This document shows, piece after piece, positions 25,573-35,682 of a stretch of DNA of 58,667 nt (its first letter is position 1; every line of letters starts with the position of its first letter). The translations under genes and the position numbers were made by a program. The notes under the pieces were generated by a model. That model worked only from the letters and a program-made list of their open reading frames with translations, made no database searches and was not told where the DNA came from. This DNA comes from Actinomycetes bacterium (GTDB taxonomy: Bacteria; Actinomycetota; Actinomycetes; Actinomycetales; Dermatophilaceae). The stretch covers positions 1 through 58,667 of the forward strand of contig JAKOPT010000011.1 of the NCBI GenBank assembly GCA_029778715.1, in the 5' to 3' direction.

Positions 25573-28500
25573 ATGTCTGAGTCACGACCTGCCCTCGCCC
25601 GCCTCCTCGATGCGGTCCATGCCGATCCTCGGATCGCCGCCCTCGTCGCGGATATTCGCAGCGCGGACACCGCCGACGTCTCCGTGGCGCCCGGCGCCCG
25701 GGCCGCCGTGGTCGCCGCGTTGGCCGAGTATGCCGCCGAGCCGGGTGCTGCTGCCGGGGCCGCAACCTCCCGGCCGCTTCTCTTGGCCACGGCCACCAGC
25801 CGGGAGGCCGAAGACCTCGTCGCCGCCCTGTCCACCCTGCTCCCCGCGCAGGTCATCGGGCTCTTCCCCTCCTGGGAGACGCTGCCCCACGAACGTCTCT
25901 CGCCCCGCTCGGACACCGTCGGCGCCCGGCTCGCGGTGCTCCGCCGGTTGGCGCACCCCGATCCGGACGACACGGCATACGGGCCATTGCGGGTCGTCGT
26001 CGCCCCCATCCGGGCCGTCCTCCAACCCATCGCCAAACACCTCGGCGACCTCGCCCCGGTCGCGCTGCGCGCCGGTGACACCGCGCCCCTGGAGGGCGTC
26101 GTCGAGGCGCTGGCGGCGGCGGCATACCACCGGACCGACCTGGTCGAGCGGCGCGGGGAGTTCACGGTGCGCGGCGGCATCCTCGACGTGTTCCCGCCGA
26201 CCGAGGACCACCCGGTGCGGGTGGAGTTCTGGGGCGATGAGGTCGAGGAGATCCGCTGGTTCAAGGTTGCCGACCAGCGCAGCCTGGAAATCGCCGAACA
26301 CGGCCTCTGGGCCCCGCCCTGTCGCGAACTCCTCCTCACCGAGCAGGTCCGCACCCGCGCCCGGGCCCTGGCCACCCACCTGCCCGGCGCCCGCGACCTG
26401 CTCCTCAAGATCGCCGAGGGGATCGCCGTCGAGGGCATGGAGTCCCTGGCGCCGGCCCTGCTCGACGGCATGGAGACCCTCCTCGACGTGCTCCCCGGCG
26501 ACGCCGCGGTCGTGCTCATCGACCCCGAGCGGGTTCGCACGCGCGCCCATGATCTCGTGGCGACCAGTCAGGAGTTCCTCGAAGCCGGTTGGGCCAACGC
26601 CGCCTCGGGCAATGCGGTGCCCATCGACCTCCAGGAGGTGCTCGGGTCCAGTTCCTACTGGTCCATCGCCGACCTGCGCGCGCATGCCCGCGATCTCGAC
26701 CTGCCCTGGTGGGACCTCACCCCCTTCACTCTCGACACCGAGATCGGCGACGAGGCCCTGGCCAGCGGCACCGCGGCCGCTCCGACCTACCGCGGCGACC
26801 TGGAGACGGCCGCCGCCGATGTGACCGGCTGGCTGCGCGAGGGCTGGCGGGTGGCGATCGTCACCGATGGTCCCGGGTCGGCCAAGCGGGCCGCCGACGT
26901 GCTCGCCTCGGCCGGGGTGCCGGCGCGTCTCGAATCCCCCTTGGGTCTCCTTGAGGGTGGTGTCGTCCATGTGACCGCGGCTCGCTTGGGGCGCGGCTTC
27001 CTGTTGCCCGACAGCCGGATCGCCGTCCTCACCGAGGCCGACCTCACCGGCGCCGGGGCCGCCACCGGGGGGTCGACCAAGGACATGCGCCGGATGCCGT
27101 CGCGGCGGCGCAACCAGGTCGACCCGCTCCAGTTGCGGCCCGGCGATTTCGTCGTCCACGAACAGCACGGCGTCGGCCGGTTCGTCGAGATGATGCAGCG
27201 CACCGTCCAGGGCGCCACTCGCGAATATCTCGTGATCGAGTATGCCGCGAGCAAACGTGGGCAGCCCGCCGACCGGCTCTTCGTCCCCACCGATCAGCTC
27301 GACCAGGTCACCCGGTATGTCGGGGGCGAACAGCCCACCCTCAACAAACTGGGGGGCTCGGACTGGCAGGCCACCAAGAGCCGCGCCAAACGGCACGTCA
27401 AGCAGATCGCCGGCGAACTCATCCGGCTCTACTCGGCCCGGATGGCGACCACCGGGCACCCGTTCGGTCCCGACACGCCCTGGCAGCGCGAACTCGAAGA
27501 CGCCTTCGCCTACGTGGAAACCCCCGACCAGTTGAGCACGATCGACGAGGTCAAGGCCGACATGGAGCGCGGCATACCGATGGATCGCCTCATCTGCGGC
27601 GACGTCGGCTACGGCAAAACCGAGATCGCGGTGCGCGCGGCCTTCAAGGCGATCCAGGACGGCAAGCAGGTCGCGGTCCTCGTGCCCACCACGCTGCTCG
27701 TCCAGCAGCACCTGCAAACCTTCACCGAGCGGTACGCCCAGTTCCCGGTGCGGGTCAAGGCGCTCTCGCGGTTCCAGTCCGACGGTGAGGCCAAGGCCGT
27801 CATCGAGGGTTTGGCCGACGGCAGCGTCGACCTCGTCATCGGCACCCATCGGCTGCTGTCCAAGGCCATCCGGTTCAAAGACCTCGGCCTGGTCGTCATC
27901 GACGAGGAACAGCGCTTCGGGGTCGAACACAAGGAACAACTCAAGGCGCTGCGCACCGCCGTCGACGTCCTCGCCATGTCGGCCACCCCGATCCCGCGGA
28001 CCCTCGAAATGGCCGTCACCGGCATCCGGGAGATGTCGACCCTCGCCACCCCGCCCGAGGAGCGCCACCCCGTCCTCACCTACGTCGGGGCCTACGACGA
28101 GAAGCAGGTGACCGCCGCCATCCGCCGCGAACTCCTGCGCGAGGGCCAGGTGTTCCTCGTCCACAACAAGGTCTCGACCATCGAAAAGGCCGCCAGTCGC
28201 ATTCGTGAACTCGTTCCCGAGGCCCGGGTCGCCACCGCCCACGGCAAGATGTCCGAGGGCCGCCTCGAACAGGTCGTCCTCGACTTCTGGGACAAGAAGT
28301 TCGACGTCCTCGTCTGCACGACCATCGTCGAAACCGGCCTCGACATCTCCAACGCCAACACCCTCATCGTCGAACGCGCCGACCGCCTCGGCCTGTCTCA
28401 ACTCCACCAGTTGCGCGGCCGCGTCGGCCGCGGCCGGGAGCGGGCCTACTCCTACTTCTTCTACCCGCCCGAGGCCCCCCTCACCGAAACCGCGCACGAC

Positions 28501-29187
28501 CGGCTCCAGACGATGGCCAGCCACACCGACCTCGGTGCCGGGATGCAGATCGCCATGAAGGACCTCGAAATCCGCGGCGCCGGCAACCTCCTCGGCGGCG
28601 AACAGTCCGGGCATATCGCCGGCGTCGGCTTCGACCTCTATGTGCGCCTCGTCGGCGAAGCCGTCGCCAACTTCAAGGGCGACACCGATGCCGAGGACCT
28701 CGCCGAGATCAAGATCGAGCTGCCCGTGGACGCTCACCTGCCCCACGACTACGTCCCGGGGGAGCGGCTGCGCCTCGAGGCCTACAAGAAACTCGCCACC
28801 GTCGCCGACGAGGCCGGCCTCGCCGAAATCGAGGCCGAATTGCGCGACCGCTACGGCGCGCCACCGGAGCCGGTGCGCAACCTCCTCGAAGTGGCCCGCC
28901 TTCGCACCGTCGCCCGCGCTGCCGGAATTGGCGATATTGCGGTGCAGGGCAACTTCATACGGTTCGGGCCGCTGGAGTTGCGGGAAAGTCAGACGCTGCG
29001 CCTCCAGCGCCTCTACAAGGGGGCCATCGTCAAACCGGCCCTGCGCCAGATCCTCGTCCCCAAACCGATGACCGCGCCCGTCGCCGGCCGGCCCCTGCGC
29101 GACCGCGACATCCTCACCTGGGCCGCCTCGCTCATCAGGGCCGTTGTCATGGACAATGTGGGGGTCGCGGCGAGCGTGGCCACCTAA
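25573..29187 (+). CDS. mfd: Transcription-repair coupling factor Mfd
   Basis: A DNA translocase of 1204 residues that removes RNA polymerase stalled at lesions and recruits UvrA. The N-terminal UvrB-like module (residues 1-330) holds LFPSWETLPHERLSP. The RNA polymerase-interaction domain (about 515-590) holds PGDFVVHEQHGVGRFVEM. The RecG-like motor follows: Walker A CGDVGYGKTE near 677, DEEQRFGVEHKE near 777, SATPIPRTL, and motif VI QLRGRVGRGRERAY near 950. A C-terminal TRCF domain ends the protein. Full length with no missing motif. Two CGGCATAC copies force ATA or CAT codons in it. Confidence 0.98.
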   Translation: MSESRPALARLLDAVHADPRIAALVADIRSADTADVSVAPGARAAVVAALAEYAAEPGAAAGAATSRPLLLATATSREAEDLVAALSTLLPAQVIGLFPSWETLPHERLSPRSDTVGARLAVLRRLAHPDPDDTAYGPLRVVVAPIRAVLQPIAKHLGDLAPVALRAGDTAPLEGVVEALAAAAYHRTDLVERRGEFTVRGGILDVFPPTEDHPVRVEFWGDEVEEIRWFKVADQRSLEIAEHGLWAPPCRELLLTEQVRTRARALATHLPGARDLLLKIAEGIAVEGMESLAPALLDGMETLLDVLPGDAAVVLIDPERVRTRAHDLVATSQEFLEAGWANAASGNAVPIDLQEVLGSSSYWSIADLRAHARDLDLPWWDLTPFTLDTEIGDEALASGTAAAPTYRGDLETAAADVTGWLREGWRVAIVTDGPGSAKRAADVLASAGVPARLESPLGLLEGGVVHVTAARLGRGFLLPDSRIAVLTEADLTGAGAATGGSTKDMRRMPSRRRNQVDPLQLRPGDFVVHEQHGVGRFVEMMQRTVQGATREYLVIEYAASKRGQPADRLFVPTDQLDQVTRYVGGEQPTLNKLGGSDWQATKSRAKRHVKQIAGELIRLYSARMATTGHPFGPDTPWQRELEDAFAYVETPDQLSTIDEVKADMERGIPMDRLICGDVGYGKTEIAVRAAFKAIQDGKQVAVLVPTTLLVQQHLQTFTERYAQFPVRVKALSRFQSDGEAKAVIEGLADGSVDLVIGTHRLLSKAIRFKDLGLVVIDEEQRFGVEHKEQLKALRTAVDVLAMSATPIPRTLEMAVTGIREMSTLATPPEERHPVLTYVGAYDEKQVTAAIRRELLREGQVFLVHNKVSTIEKAASRIRELVPEARVATAHGKMSEGRLEQVVLDFWDKKFDVLVCTTIVETGLDISNANTLIVERADRLGLSQLHQLRGRVGRGRERAYSYFFYPPEAPLTETAHDRLQTMASHTDLGAGMQIAMKDLEIRGAGNLLGGEQSGHIAGVGFDLYVRLVGEAVANFKGDTDAEDLAEIKIELPVDAHLPHDYVPGERLRLEAYKKLATVADEAGLAEIEAELRDRYGAPPEPVRNLLEVARLRTVARAAGIGDIAVQGNFIRFGPLELRESQTLRLQRLYKGAIVKPALRQILVPKPMTAPVAGRPLRDRDILTWAASLIRAVVMDNVGVAASVAT

Positions 29188-29295
29188 CCGGGTGACCCAG
29201 CCCAACCGCGACCTCACGACTGGTCGCCTCGCCGACCGGGCCGGTCACTGGTGCCGGTGCGGACGGCATACGAAATCGAAGGAAGGACCCACCCC

Positions 29296-29793
29296 GTGTC
29301 GCTTCGTGTTCGCGCCGCGCTGGCCTCCGTGGCCGCCGCCGGTGCCCTTGTCCTCTCCGGGTGCGGCAGCGCGGACGTGGCGGCCCGAGTAGATGGCCAG
29401 GTCATCACCGAGTCCGACGTGGCGGCCGTCGTCAAGGACCTGAATGCCGCCTACCCCGGTCAGCAGCAACCCGTGACCAGTGCGGCGGCGTTGCACGCAC
29501 TCATCCAGGCCCCCACGCTCATTGCGTATGCCGAAGCGCACGGCTTCCCGCAGACTGCCTCGGCGGCGAGGGCCCAGATTCCCATTCCCGATCCCTCCGA
29601 CGCGACGGTGCAGGCCCTGCGGTGGGTCGCCGTCAGCAAGCAACTGTCGCAGCAGGACAACATCGCCTTGGCGGCCACGTTCAGCCAACTCAAGGTCGAC
29701 GTCAACCCCAAGTACGGCACCTACGATCCGGCGACCGCCGGGCTGACGTGGGTGTCGCCGAACTGGCTCCACGTCATCCCCGCGCAGCAGTAG
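29296..29793 (+). CDS. SurA-N-like lipoprotein
   Basis: A lipoprotein of about 165 residues. The signal peptide ends in the lipobox LVLSGCG. The mature part begins ARVDGQVITESDVAAVVKDLNA, the usual start of SurA/PrsA N-terminal chaperone domains, but there is no parvulin domain. GTG 29296 follows GGAAGGA. Similar lipoproteins sit between mfd and mazG in related actinobacteria; a periplasmic folding role is inferred from the domain only. Confidence 0.82.
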   Translation: MSLRVRAALASVAAAGALVLSGCGSADVAARVDGQVITESDVAAVVKDLNAAYPGQQQPVTSAAALHALIQAPTLIAYAEAHGFPQTASAARAQIPIPDPSDATVQALRWVAVSKQLSQQDNIALAATFSQLKVDVNPKYGTYDPATAGLTWVSPNWLHVIPAQQ

Positions 29794-29797
29794 CGCC

Positions 29798-30631
29798 ATG
29801 ACCATGGCGGAGATGCCGCCGGGTCGGGGTTCGGCGCTAGGTCGAGGTGGAGCGCCCGCAACGGGTCATCTCGCGCTGGTCATTACCTCCCCGCGGGTGG
29901 CGCCGGGGCTGCTCAGCCGCGCCGCGTGGCGGGCCATCGAGGGCGCCGAGGTCGTGTGGGCGCTCTCTCTCGACGAACCGTTGGCGGTGGCCGTTGCCGA
30001 TGCCGGGCTGCCCGTCGAGTCGTATGCCGCGGGCTCGCCTTCCGAGGCGGGGGCCGGCGTGGGGGAGGGCCCGGGTGCGCTCGCGCGCGCGCTGGTCTCC
30101 CAGGCGGTGAGTGCGTCGGTCGTGTGGCTGGGCTCGGCGGACGGCGACCCGGGCCTGACCGACGCGATCGCCACCGAGGTCTCGAGGCTGGAATGGCCTC
30201 CGCCCGTCGAATTGGTCGTCGGGTCCTGGGATGTGCCGGGGGCCCGCCTACTCGACGTCGTGGCTGTCATGGATCGGCTCCGGTCGCCGGGCGGGTGCCC
30301 GTGGGATGCGCAGCAGACGCACGAGTCGCTGCTGCCCTATCTCGCCGAGGAGTCGGAGGAGTATGCCGAGGCGGTGCGTTCCGGAGACCGGGCGCACATG
30401 GCCGAGGAGTTGGGGGATGTGCTGCTTCAGGTGGCGTTTCACGCCCGGGTCGCTGAGGAAGATGCCAGCCAGCCCTTCGACATCGACGATGTTGCCGCCG
30501 GATTGGTCGAGAAGTTGGTGCGTCGCCACCCGCACGTGTTCGCCGATGTCGAGGCGTCCACACCCGAGGAGGTCGCGGCCAACTGGGAGCGCATCAAGGC
30601 CGAGGAGAAGGCGCGAGCCGCCCGTCGGTGA
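29798..30631 (+). CDS. mazG: Nucleoside triphosphate pyrophosphohydrolase MazG
   Basis: A protein of 277 residues. The C-terminal MazG domain is complete: MDRLRSPGGCPWDAQQTHESLLPYLAEESEEYAEAV, AEELGDVLLQVAFHARVAEE and EKLVRRHPHVFADV. The EExxE and ExxD metal sites are visible. It hydrolyses (d)NTPs to monophosphates and is linked to house-cleaning of damaged nucleotides. The N-terminal 120 residues resemble the degenerate methylase-like extension of mycobacterial MazG. It starts 4 bp after the lipoprotein. Confidence 0.93.
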   Translation: MTMAEMPPGRGSALGRGGAPATGHLALVITSPRVAPGLLSRAAWRAIEGAEVVWALSLDEPLAVAVADAGLPVESYAAGSPSEAGAGVGEGPGALARALVSQAVSASVVWLGSADGDPGLTDAIATEVSRLEWPPPVELVVGSWDVPGARLLDVVAVMDRLRSPGGCPWDAQQTHESLLPYLAEESEEYAEAVRSGDRAHMAEELGDVLLQVAFHARVAEEDASQPFDIDDVAAGLVEKLVRRHPHVFADVEASTPEEVAANWERIKAEEKARAARR

Positions 30632-30815
30632 CCCGAGCATCACTGGTGGGTGTGGCAGAGGGCGACGGGACGGCATACCCGACGGGTCCCGGCCTGCGGG
30701 AGAGCGGGAGGCCGTTGGCTGAAGAGTCCTGGTCGTGGGGACAACCACCGGGCTGCAGCGAAGCCACTCCTGCTCGAACCGTCCGCCATGTGATAGCAGA
30801 TTGCAAGCACGGGCC

Positions 30816-31115
30816 GTGCCCACGCTCTATACCCGCGACATCAGTGACGAGACTGCCGCCGCGCTCAAGGCTCGAGCGGCCGAGCACGGGATGTCCTTGT
30901 CGGCCTACGTCGGTGCCGAATTGGCCAAGATGGCCGCGCGCCCGACGAACGCCGATATCGCCGCCCGGTTGCGCAATCGCGATCGGTCGACCGGCCCGAC
31001 CATCGACGACATTCTGGAGGCTTCGACCTCGCCCCCAGCCACCCGATCGCGATGGCGGGGGGAAGGCGACGGCGGGTCGGTTCGACGGAGAAGTCCGGAA
31101 GGCGACGGCGGCTAG
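30816..31115 (+). CDS. Orphan ribbon-helix-helix antitoxin-like protein
   Basis: A protein of about 99 residues. TLYTRDISDETAAALKARAAEHGMSLSAYVGAELAKMAARP is a VapB/FitA-type ribbon-helix-helix, followed by NADIAARLRNRDRS, the usual toxin-binding part. A low-complexity tail (RSPEGDGG) follows. GTG 30816 begins at the DNA-binding strand; upstream ATG 30735 is unlikely. No VapC-like PIN gene follows: the next gene is psuK, 9 bp away. It therefore looks like a solitary antitoxin or transcription regulator. Confidence 0.75.
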   Translation: MPTLYTRDISDETAAALKARAAEHGMSLSAYVGAELAKMAARPTNADIAARLRNRDRSTGPTIDDILEASTSPPATRSRWRGEGDGGSVRRRSPEGDGG

Positions 31116-31124
31116 GCTGACGCG

Positions 31125-32090
31125 GTGATCGTGGTCGTCGGTGGTGCCGTCATGGACCTGAAGATGCAGACGATCCGGGCCGCGACGCTGCGCACGAGCA
31201 ACCCGGCGCGCGCCTCCTGGACCCCGGGCGGGGTGGGCCGCAACATTGCCGAGAACCTCGCCCGCCTCGGATCCCCGGTCCACCTCGTTGCGGCCGTGGG
31301 CACCGACCCGCAGGGCCACGCCCTCCTCGAGCGCACCAGCGACGCTGGCGTCGGTGTCGGCCACGTCATCCGCACCACCGCCCCGACCGGCCTCTATTGC
31401 GCGGTGGTCGACAACTCCGGCGAACTAGTCCTCGGCGTCTCCGACCTGCACTCCACCGACGACCTCACCGTCGAGGACCTCACCGCGCACCACTCACTCG
31501 TCCACGCCGCGAGCCTCCTCGTCGTCGACGGCAACCTGCCCGCGACGGTCGTCGCGCACCTGCTCGACCTCGCTGCGTCCGCCGCGGTCCCCGTCGTCAT
31601 CGACCCGGTGAGCGTGCGCAAGGCGACCCTGCTGCGCGACGCGCTGGGGTCGGCCCGCCCGGTCCACACTCTCACGCCCAACCTCGACGAACTCGCCGCC
31701 CTTGTCGACCATCCCGTCACCGACGAACCGGCCGCACTCGCTGCGGCGGCCGACGCCCTGCACGCCCGAGGCGTGTCCCACGTCTGGGTGCGCCGCGGTT
31801 CGCACGGCAGCGTCCTGTTCGCCCGGGGCTCCTCCCCGGTCGCGTATGCCGCGCCCCCGGCGACCGTCGTCGACGTCACCGGGGCCGGGGACTCGATGAC
31901 GGCCGGCTACGTCCATGCCCTCGGCGCCACCGGTGACGTCGCGTATGCCGCCGGCTACGGTCAGGCGCTCGCCTCCCTCACCGTGGAGTCGCTGTCGACG
32001 GTGCGCCCCGACCTCACCCCGGCCCTGGTCGCGACCCGCCTCGCCGCCGGACTGCCCCGAAACCCCATCACCGACGAAAGACACCCATGA
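31125..32090 (+). CDS. psuK: PfkB family kinase, probable pseudouridine kinase
   Basis: A sugar kinase of 321 residues. PfkB signature 1 appears as GGVGRNIAENLARLG near 39-53. Signature 2, DVTGAGDSMTAGYVHALGATG near 250-270, contains the catalytic Asp. The 4-bp overlap with a pseudouridine-5'-phosphate glycosidase strongly suggests pseudouridine is the substrate (pseudouridine to its 5'-phosphate). GTG 31125 lies just after a TAGGCT -10-like box, suggesting a leaderless transcript. Confidence 0.88.
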   Translation: MIVVVGGAVMDLKMQTIRAATLRTSNPARASWTPGGVGRNIAENLARLGSPVHLVAAVGTDPQGHALLERTSDAGVGVGHVIRTTAPTGLYCAVVDNSGELVLGVSDLHSTDDLTVEDLTAHHSLVHAASLLVVDGNLPATVVAHLLDLAASAAVPVVIDPVSVRKATLLRDALGSARPVHTLTPNLDELAALVDHPVTDEPAALAAAADALHARGVSHVWVRRGSHGSVLFARGSSPVAYAAPPATVVDVTGAGDSMTAGYVHALGATGDVAYAAGYGQALASLTVESLSTVRPDLTPALVATRLAAGLPRNPITDERHP

Positions 32091-33019
32091 CGCCGCATCC
32101 CATGCTTGCCCTCACCGATGAGGTCCGCGCCGCCCTCGCCGACGGCACCCCCGTCGTCGCGCTCGAATCGACGATCATCAGCCACGGCATGCCTTACCCG
32201 CGCAACGTCGCGATGGCCCGCGAGGTGGAGGGCATCGTCCGCGAGGGCGGAGCGGTGCCGGCGACGATCGCGGTGCTGGACGGCATACCGAAAATCGGGT
32301 TGACCACCGACGAACTGGAGCTACTGGGTTCGGCGCCCGACGTCGCCAAGGTGAGCATCCGCGACCTCCCGCACGTCATCGCCACCAAGGCCCACGGCGC
32401 GACGACCGTGGCGAGCACCATGCGCCTGGCCGCCCTCGCCGGTATCCGGGTCTTCGTCACCGGCGGCCTCGGCGGGGTCCACCAAGGCGCGACGACCACG
32501 ATGGACGAGTCCGCCGACCTGACCGAGCTGGGCCGCACTGACGTCGCCGTCATCTGCGCCGGCGTGAAGTCGATCCTCGACATCGGCCTGACCCTCGAAC
32601 GCCTGGAAACCCTCGGCGTGCCCGTCGTCGGCTACGGCACCGGGGAGTTCCCGTCGTTCTACTCGCGCGAGAGCGGCTTCGCGGCGCCGATGCGGGTCGA
32701 CACCCCCGAGCACCTCGCCGCGATGATGCGCGCCAAGTGGGACCTCGGCCTGGAGGGCGGCATCGTCGTCGCCAACCCCGTGCCCGCCGCCGACGAAATG
32801 CCGCGCGCCGACATCGACGGCATCATCGCCACCGCCCTCGCCGAGAGCGTCGAGCGCGGTATCACGGGCAAGGACATCACGCCGTTCCTCCTCGGGCGGA
32901 TCGTCGAGTTGTCCGGGGGCCGCAGCCTGGAGACGAACATCGCGCTGGTCCGCAACAACGCCCGCCTCGGCGCCGCCCTCGCCACCGCGTATGCCGCCCT
33001 CACCCCCCATTCGAGGTAA
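32087..33019 (+). CDS. psuG: Pseudouridine-5'-phosphate glycosidase
   Basis: A protein of 310 residues that splits pseudouridine 5'-phosphate into uracil and ribose 5-phosphate. Hallmarks are VALESTIISHGMPYPRNVAMA, PATIAVLDGIPKIGL, ATKAHGATTVASTM, VFVTGGLGGVHQGA, PVVGYGTGEFPSFYSRESG and ANPVP. It works with psuK upstream to salvage modified RNA bases. The last few codons (TPHSR) are supplied by the palindromic element at 33007, so that element probably inserted at or replaced the original 3' end. Confidence 0.95.
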   Translation: MTPHPMLALTDEVRAALADGTPVVALESTIISHGMPYPRNVAMAREVEGIVREGGAVPATIAVLDGIPKIGLTTDELELLGSAPDVAKVSIRDLPHVIATKAHGATTVASTMRLAALAGIRVFVTGGLGGVHQGATTTMDESADLTELGRTDVAVICAGVKSILDIGLTLERLETLGVPVVGYGTGEFPSFYSRESGFAAPMRVDTPEHLAAMMRAKWDLGLEGGIVVANPVPAADEMPRADIDGIIATALAESVERGITGKDITPFLLGRIVELSGGRSLETNIALVRNNARLGAALATAYAALTPHSR

Positions 33020-33057
33020 AAACGCCGCTGGATCCGCGCGGTAATACCTCGAATCGG
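33007..33057. repeat. Dispersed palindromic element, copy 2
   Basis: CCATTCGAGGTA and TACCTCGAAT arms flank an interior GCTGGATCCGCGCGG. Read on the minus strand it matches the 8768-8820 element almost base for base (a handful of differences). It overlaps the 3' end of psuG and may terminate that transcript before eno. Confidence 0.85.
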
Positions 33058-33093
33058 TGGAGGGGGGCACGGGGAGTCAGATGACTCATGTGA

Positions 33094-34512
<1,419 letters not shown>

Positions 34513-34516
34513 GGTG

Positions 34517-35095
34517 ATGGGGAGCGGGCGAGGTCGCACCACGCCGGGCGCGCGCACGTCGCGCCCGGCGGCGTCGCGGCCTGCCCGCTCCCGCCCCGGC
34601 CTGTCCTCGCACACCGGCTCCGCCCGCGGCTCCGAGCCCGCAGCCCGGTCCGGGGGCACGCCCGCACCGTCGTGGCGCGAGCGGCTGGAGCGGGCCCGCG
34701 GCGACCGGCGCACCCTGTGGATCGCCTCGCTCGCGGTGACTGCGCTTTTCCTCGCCGTCCTTGTCGGGCCCACGCTGCGGGCCTACATCTCGCAGCGCCA
34801 GGACATTGCCGCGCTCCAGGAACAGGTCGCCAGCCAGCGCGAGCAGATCGACCAGTTGCGCACCGAGCAGACCCGGTGGGAAGACCCCGCCTACGTCGAG
34901 CAGCAGGCCCGCGAGCGCCTCAAGTTCGTCAAGGTCGGCGAGAAGGCCTACACCGTCCTCGACCCGGCGAAGCCCTCGGCGACCGTCACCGTGCCCGGCA
35001 CGAACGTCGCCTCGGCCTCGGGCACCGACGGTTCCTGGTATGCCGCGTTGCTGTCGTCCCTGGCCGCCGCCGACGCGCCTGCGGCCACCCGGTGA
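34517..35095 (+). CDS. Septum formation initiator (FtsB/DivIC family)
   Basis: A cell-division membrane protein of about 192 residues. The Arg/Ser/Pro-rich cytosolic leader (1-65) is followed by one transmembrane helix (LWIASLAVTALFLAVLVGPTL) and a leucine-zipper coiled coil (ISQRQDIAALQEQVASQREQIDQLRTEQTRWEDPAYVEQQARERLKFV), the hallmark of FtsB/DivIC. It should act with FtsL and FtsQ at the divisome. ATG 34517 has GAGGTG upstream. It overlaps DUF501 by GTGA. Confidence 0.93.
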   Translation: MGSGRGRTTPGARTSRPAASRPARSRPGLSSHTGSARGSEPAARSGGTPAPSWRERLERARGDRRTLWIASLAVTALFLAVLVGPTLRAYISQRQDIAALQEQVASQREQIDQLRTEQTRWEDPAYVEQQARERLKFVKVGEKAYTVLDPAKPSATVTVPGTNVASASGTDGSWYAALLSSLAAADAPAATR

Positions 35096-35682
35096 CCGCC
35101 GACCATCCGGCGCTCGCGGCCGACTCCGTCGACCCGCTCCGGGCGCCCGAACCGCACGACGAGGGGCCTGCGCCCGAGCCGGTCACGCCGGTAGCGGCCT
35201 CGGACCTGGAAGCGGTCGCCCGCCAACTCGGGCGCGAACCGCGCGGTGTCGTCGAGGTTGCTCACCGGTGCCCGTGCGGCGCGCCGGATGTCGTGCGCAC
35301 CCTGCCGCGGTTGCCCGACGGCACCCCCTTCCCCACATCGTTCTACGCCACCTGCCCCCGCCTCACCGGCGCGGTGAGCACCCTCGAGAACGAGGGAGTC
35401 ATGGCGGCCATGTCGGCGCGGCTGAGCACGGACGAGGCTCTTCAGGCCCGGTATGCCGCCGCCCACGCGGACTACTTGACCCGCCGCTCCCAACTCGGGG
35501 ACGTCCCCGAAATCGAAGGCATCTCCGCGGGGGGGATGCCGAACCGGGTCAAATGCCTCCATGTGCTGGTCGCGCATGCGCTGGCCGTCGGGCCGGGCAT
35601 CAACCCCCTCGGCGACGAGGCGCTTGCGCTGCTCGGTACGTGGTGGGAGCCCACGTCGTGCTGTGGGGAGGTCGCCTCATGA
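35092..35682 (+). CDS. DUF501 domain protein
   Basis: A protein of about 196 residues of unknown function, nearly always found between ftsB and ppx in actinobacteria. DUF501 features visible are VAHRCPCGAPDVVRTLPRLPDGTPFPTSFYATCPRLTGAVSTLE and a C-terminal GMPNRVKCLHVLVAHALAVGPGINPLGDEAL. The conserved Cys/His residues (HRCPCG, TCPR, KCLHVLVAH) suggest a metal site. GTG start overlaps ftsB; the stop overlaps ppx. Confidence 0.92.
   Translation: MTADHPALAADSVDPLRAPEPHDEGPAPEPVTPVAASDLEAVARQLGREPRGVVEVAHRCPCGAPDVVRTLPRLPDGTPFPTSFYATCPRLTGAVSTLENEGVMAAMSARLSTDEALQARYAAAHADYLTRRSQLGDVPEIEGISAGGMPNRVKCLHVLVAHALAVGPGINPLGDEALALLGTWWEPTSCCGEVAS

Noticed and set aside
25582..29217. 1211-residue open frame antisense to mfd, and similar long frames opposite metG and glmU
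   Set aside because: Typical high-GC shadow frames made by third-position GC; compositions are Gly/Asp/Arg-rich and no domain is seen.
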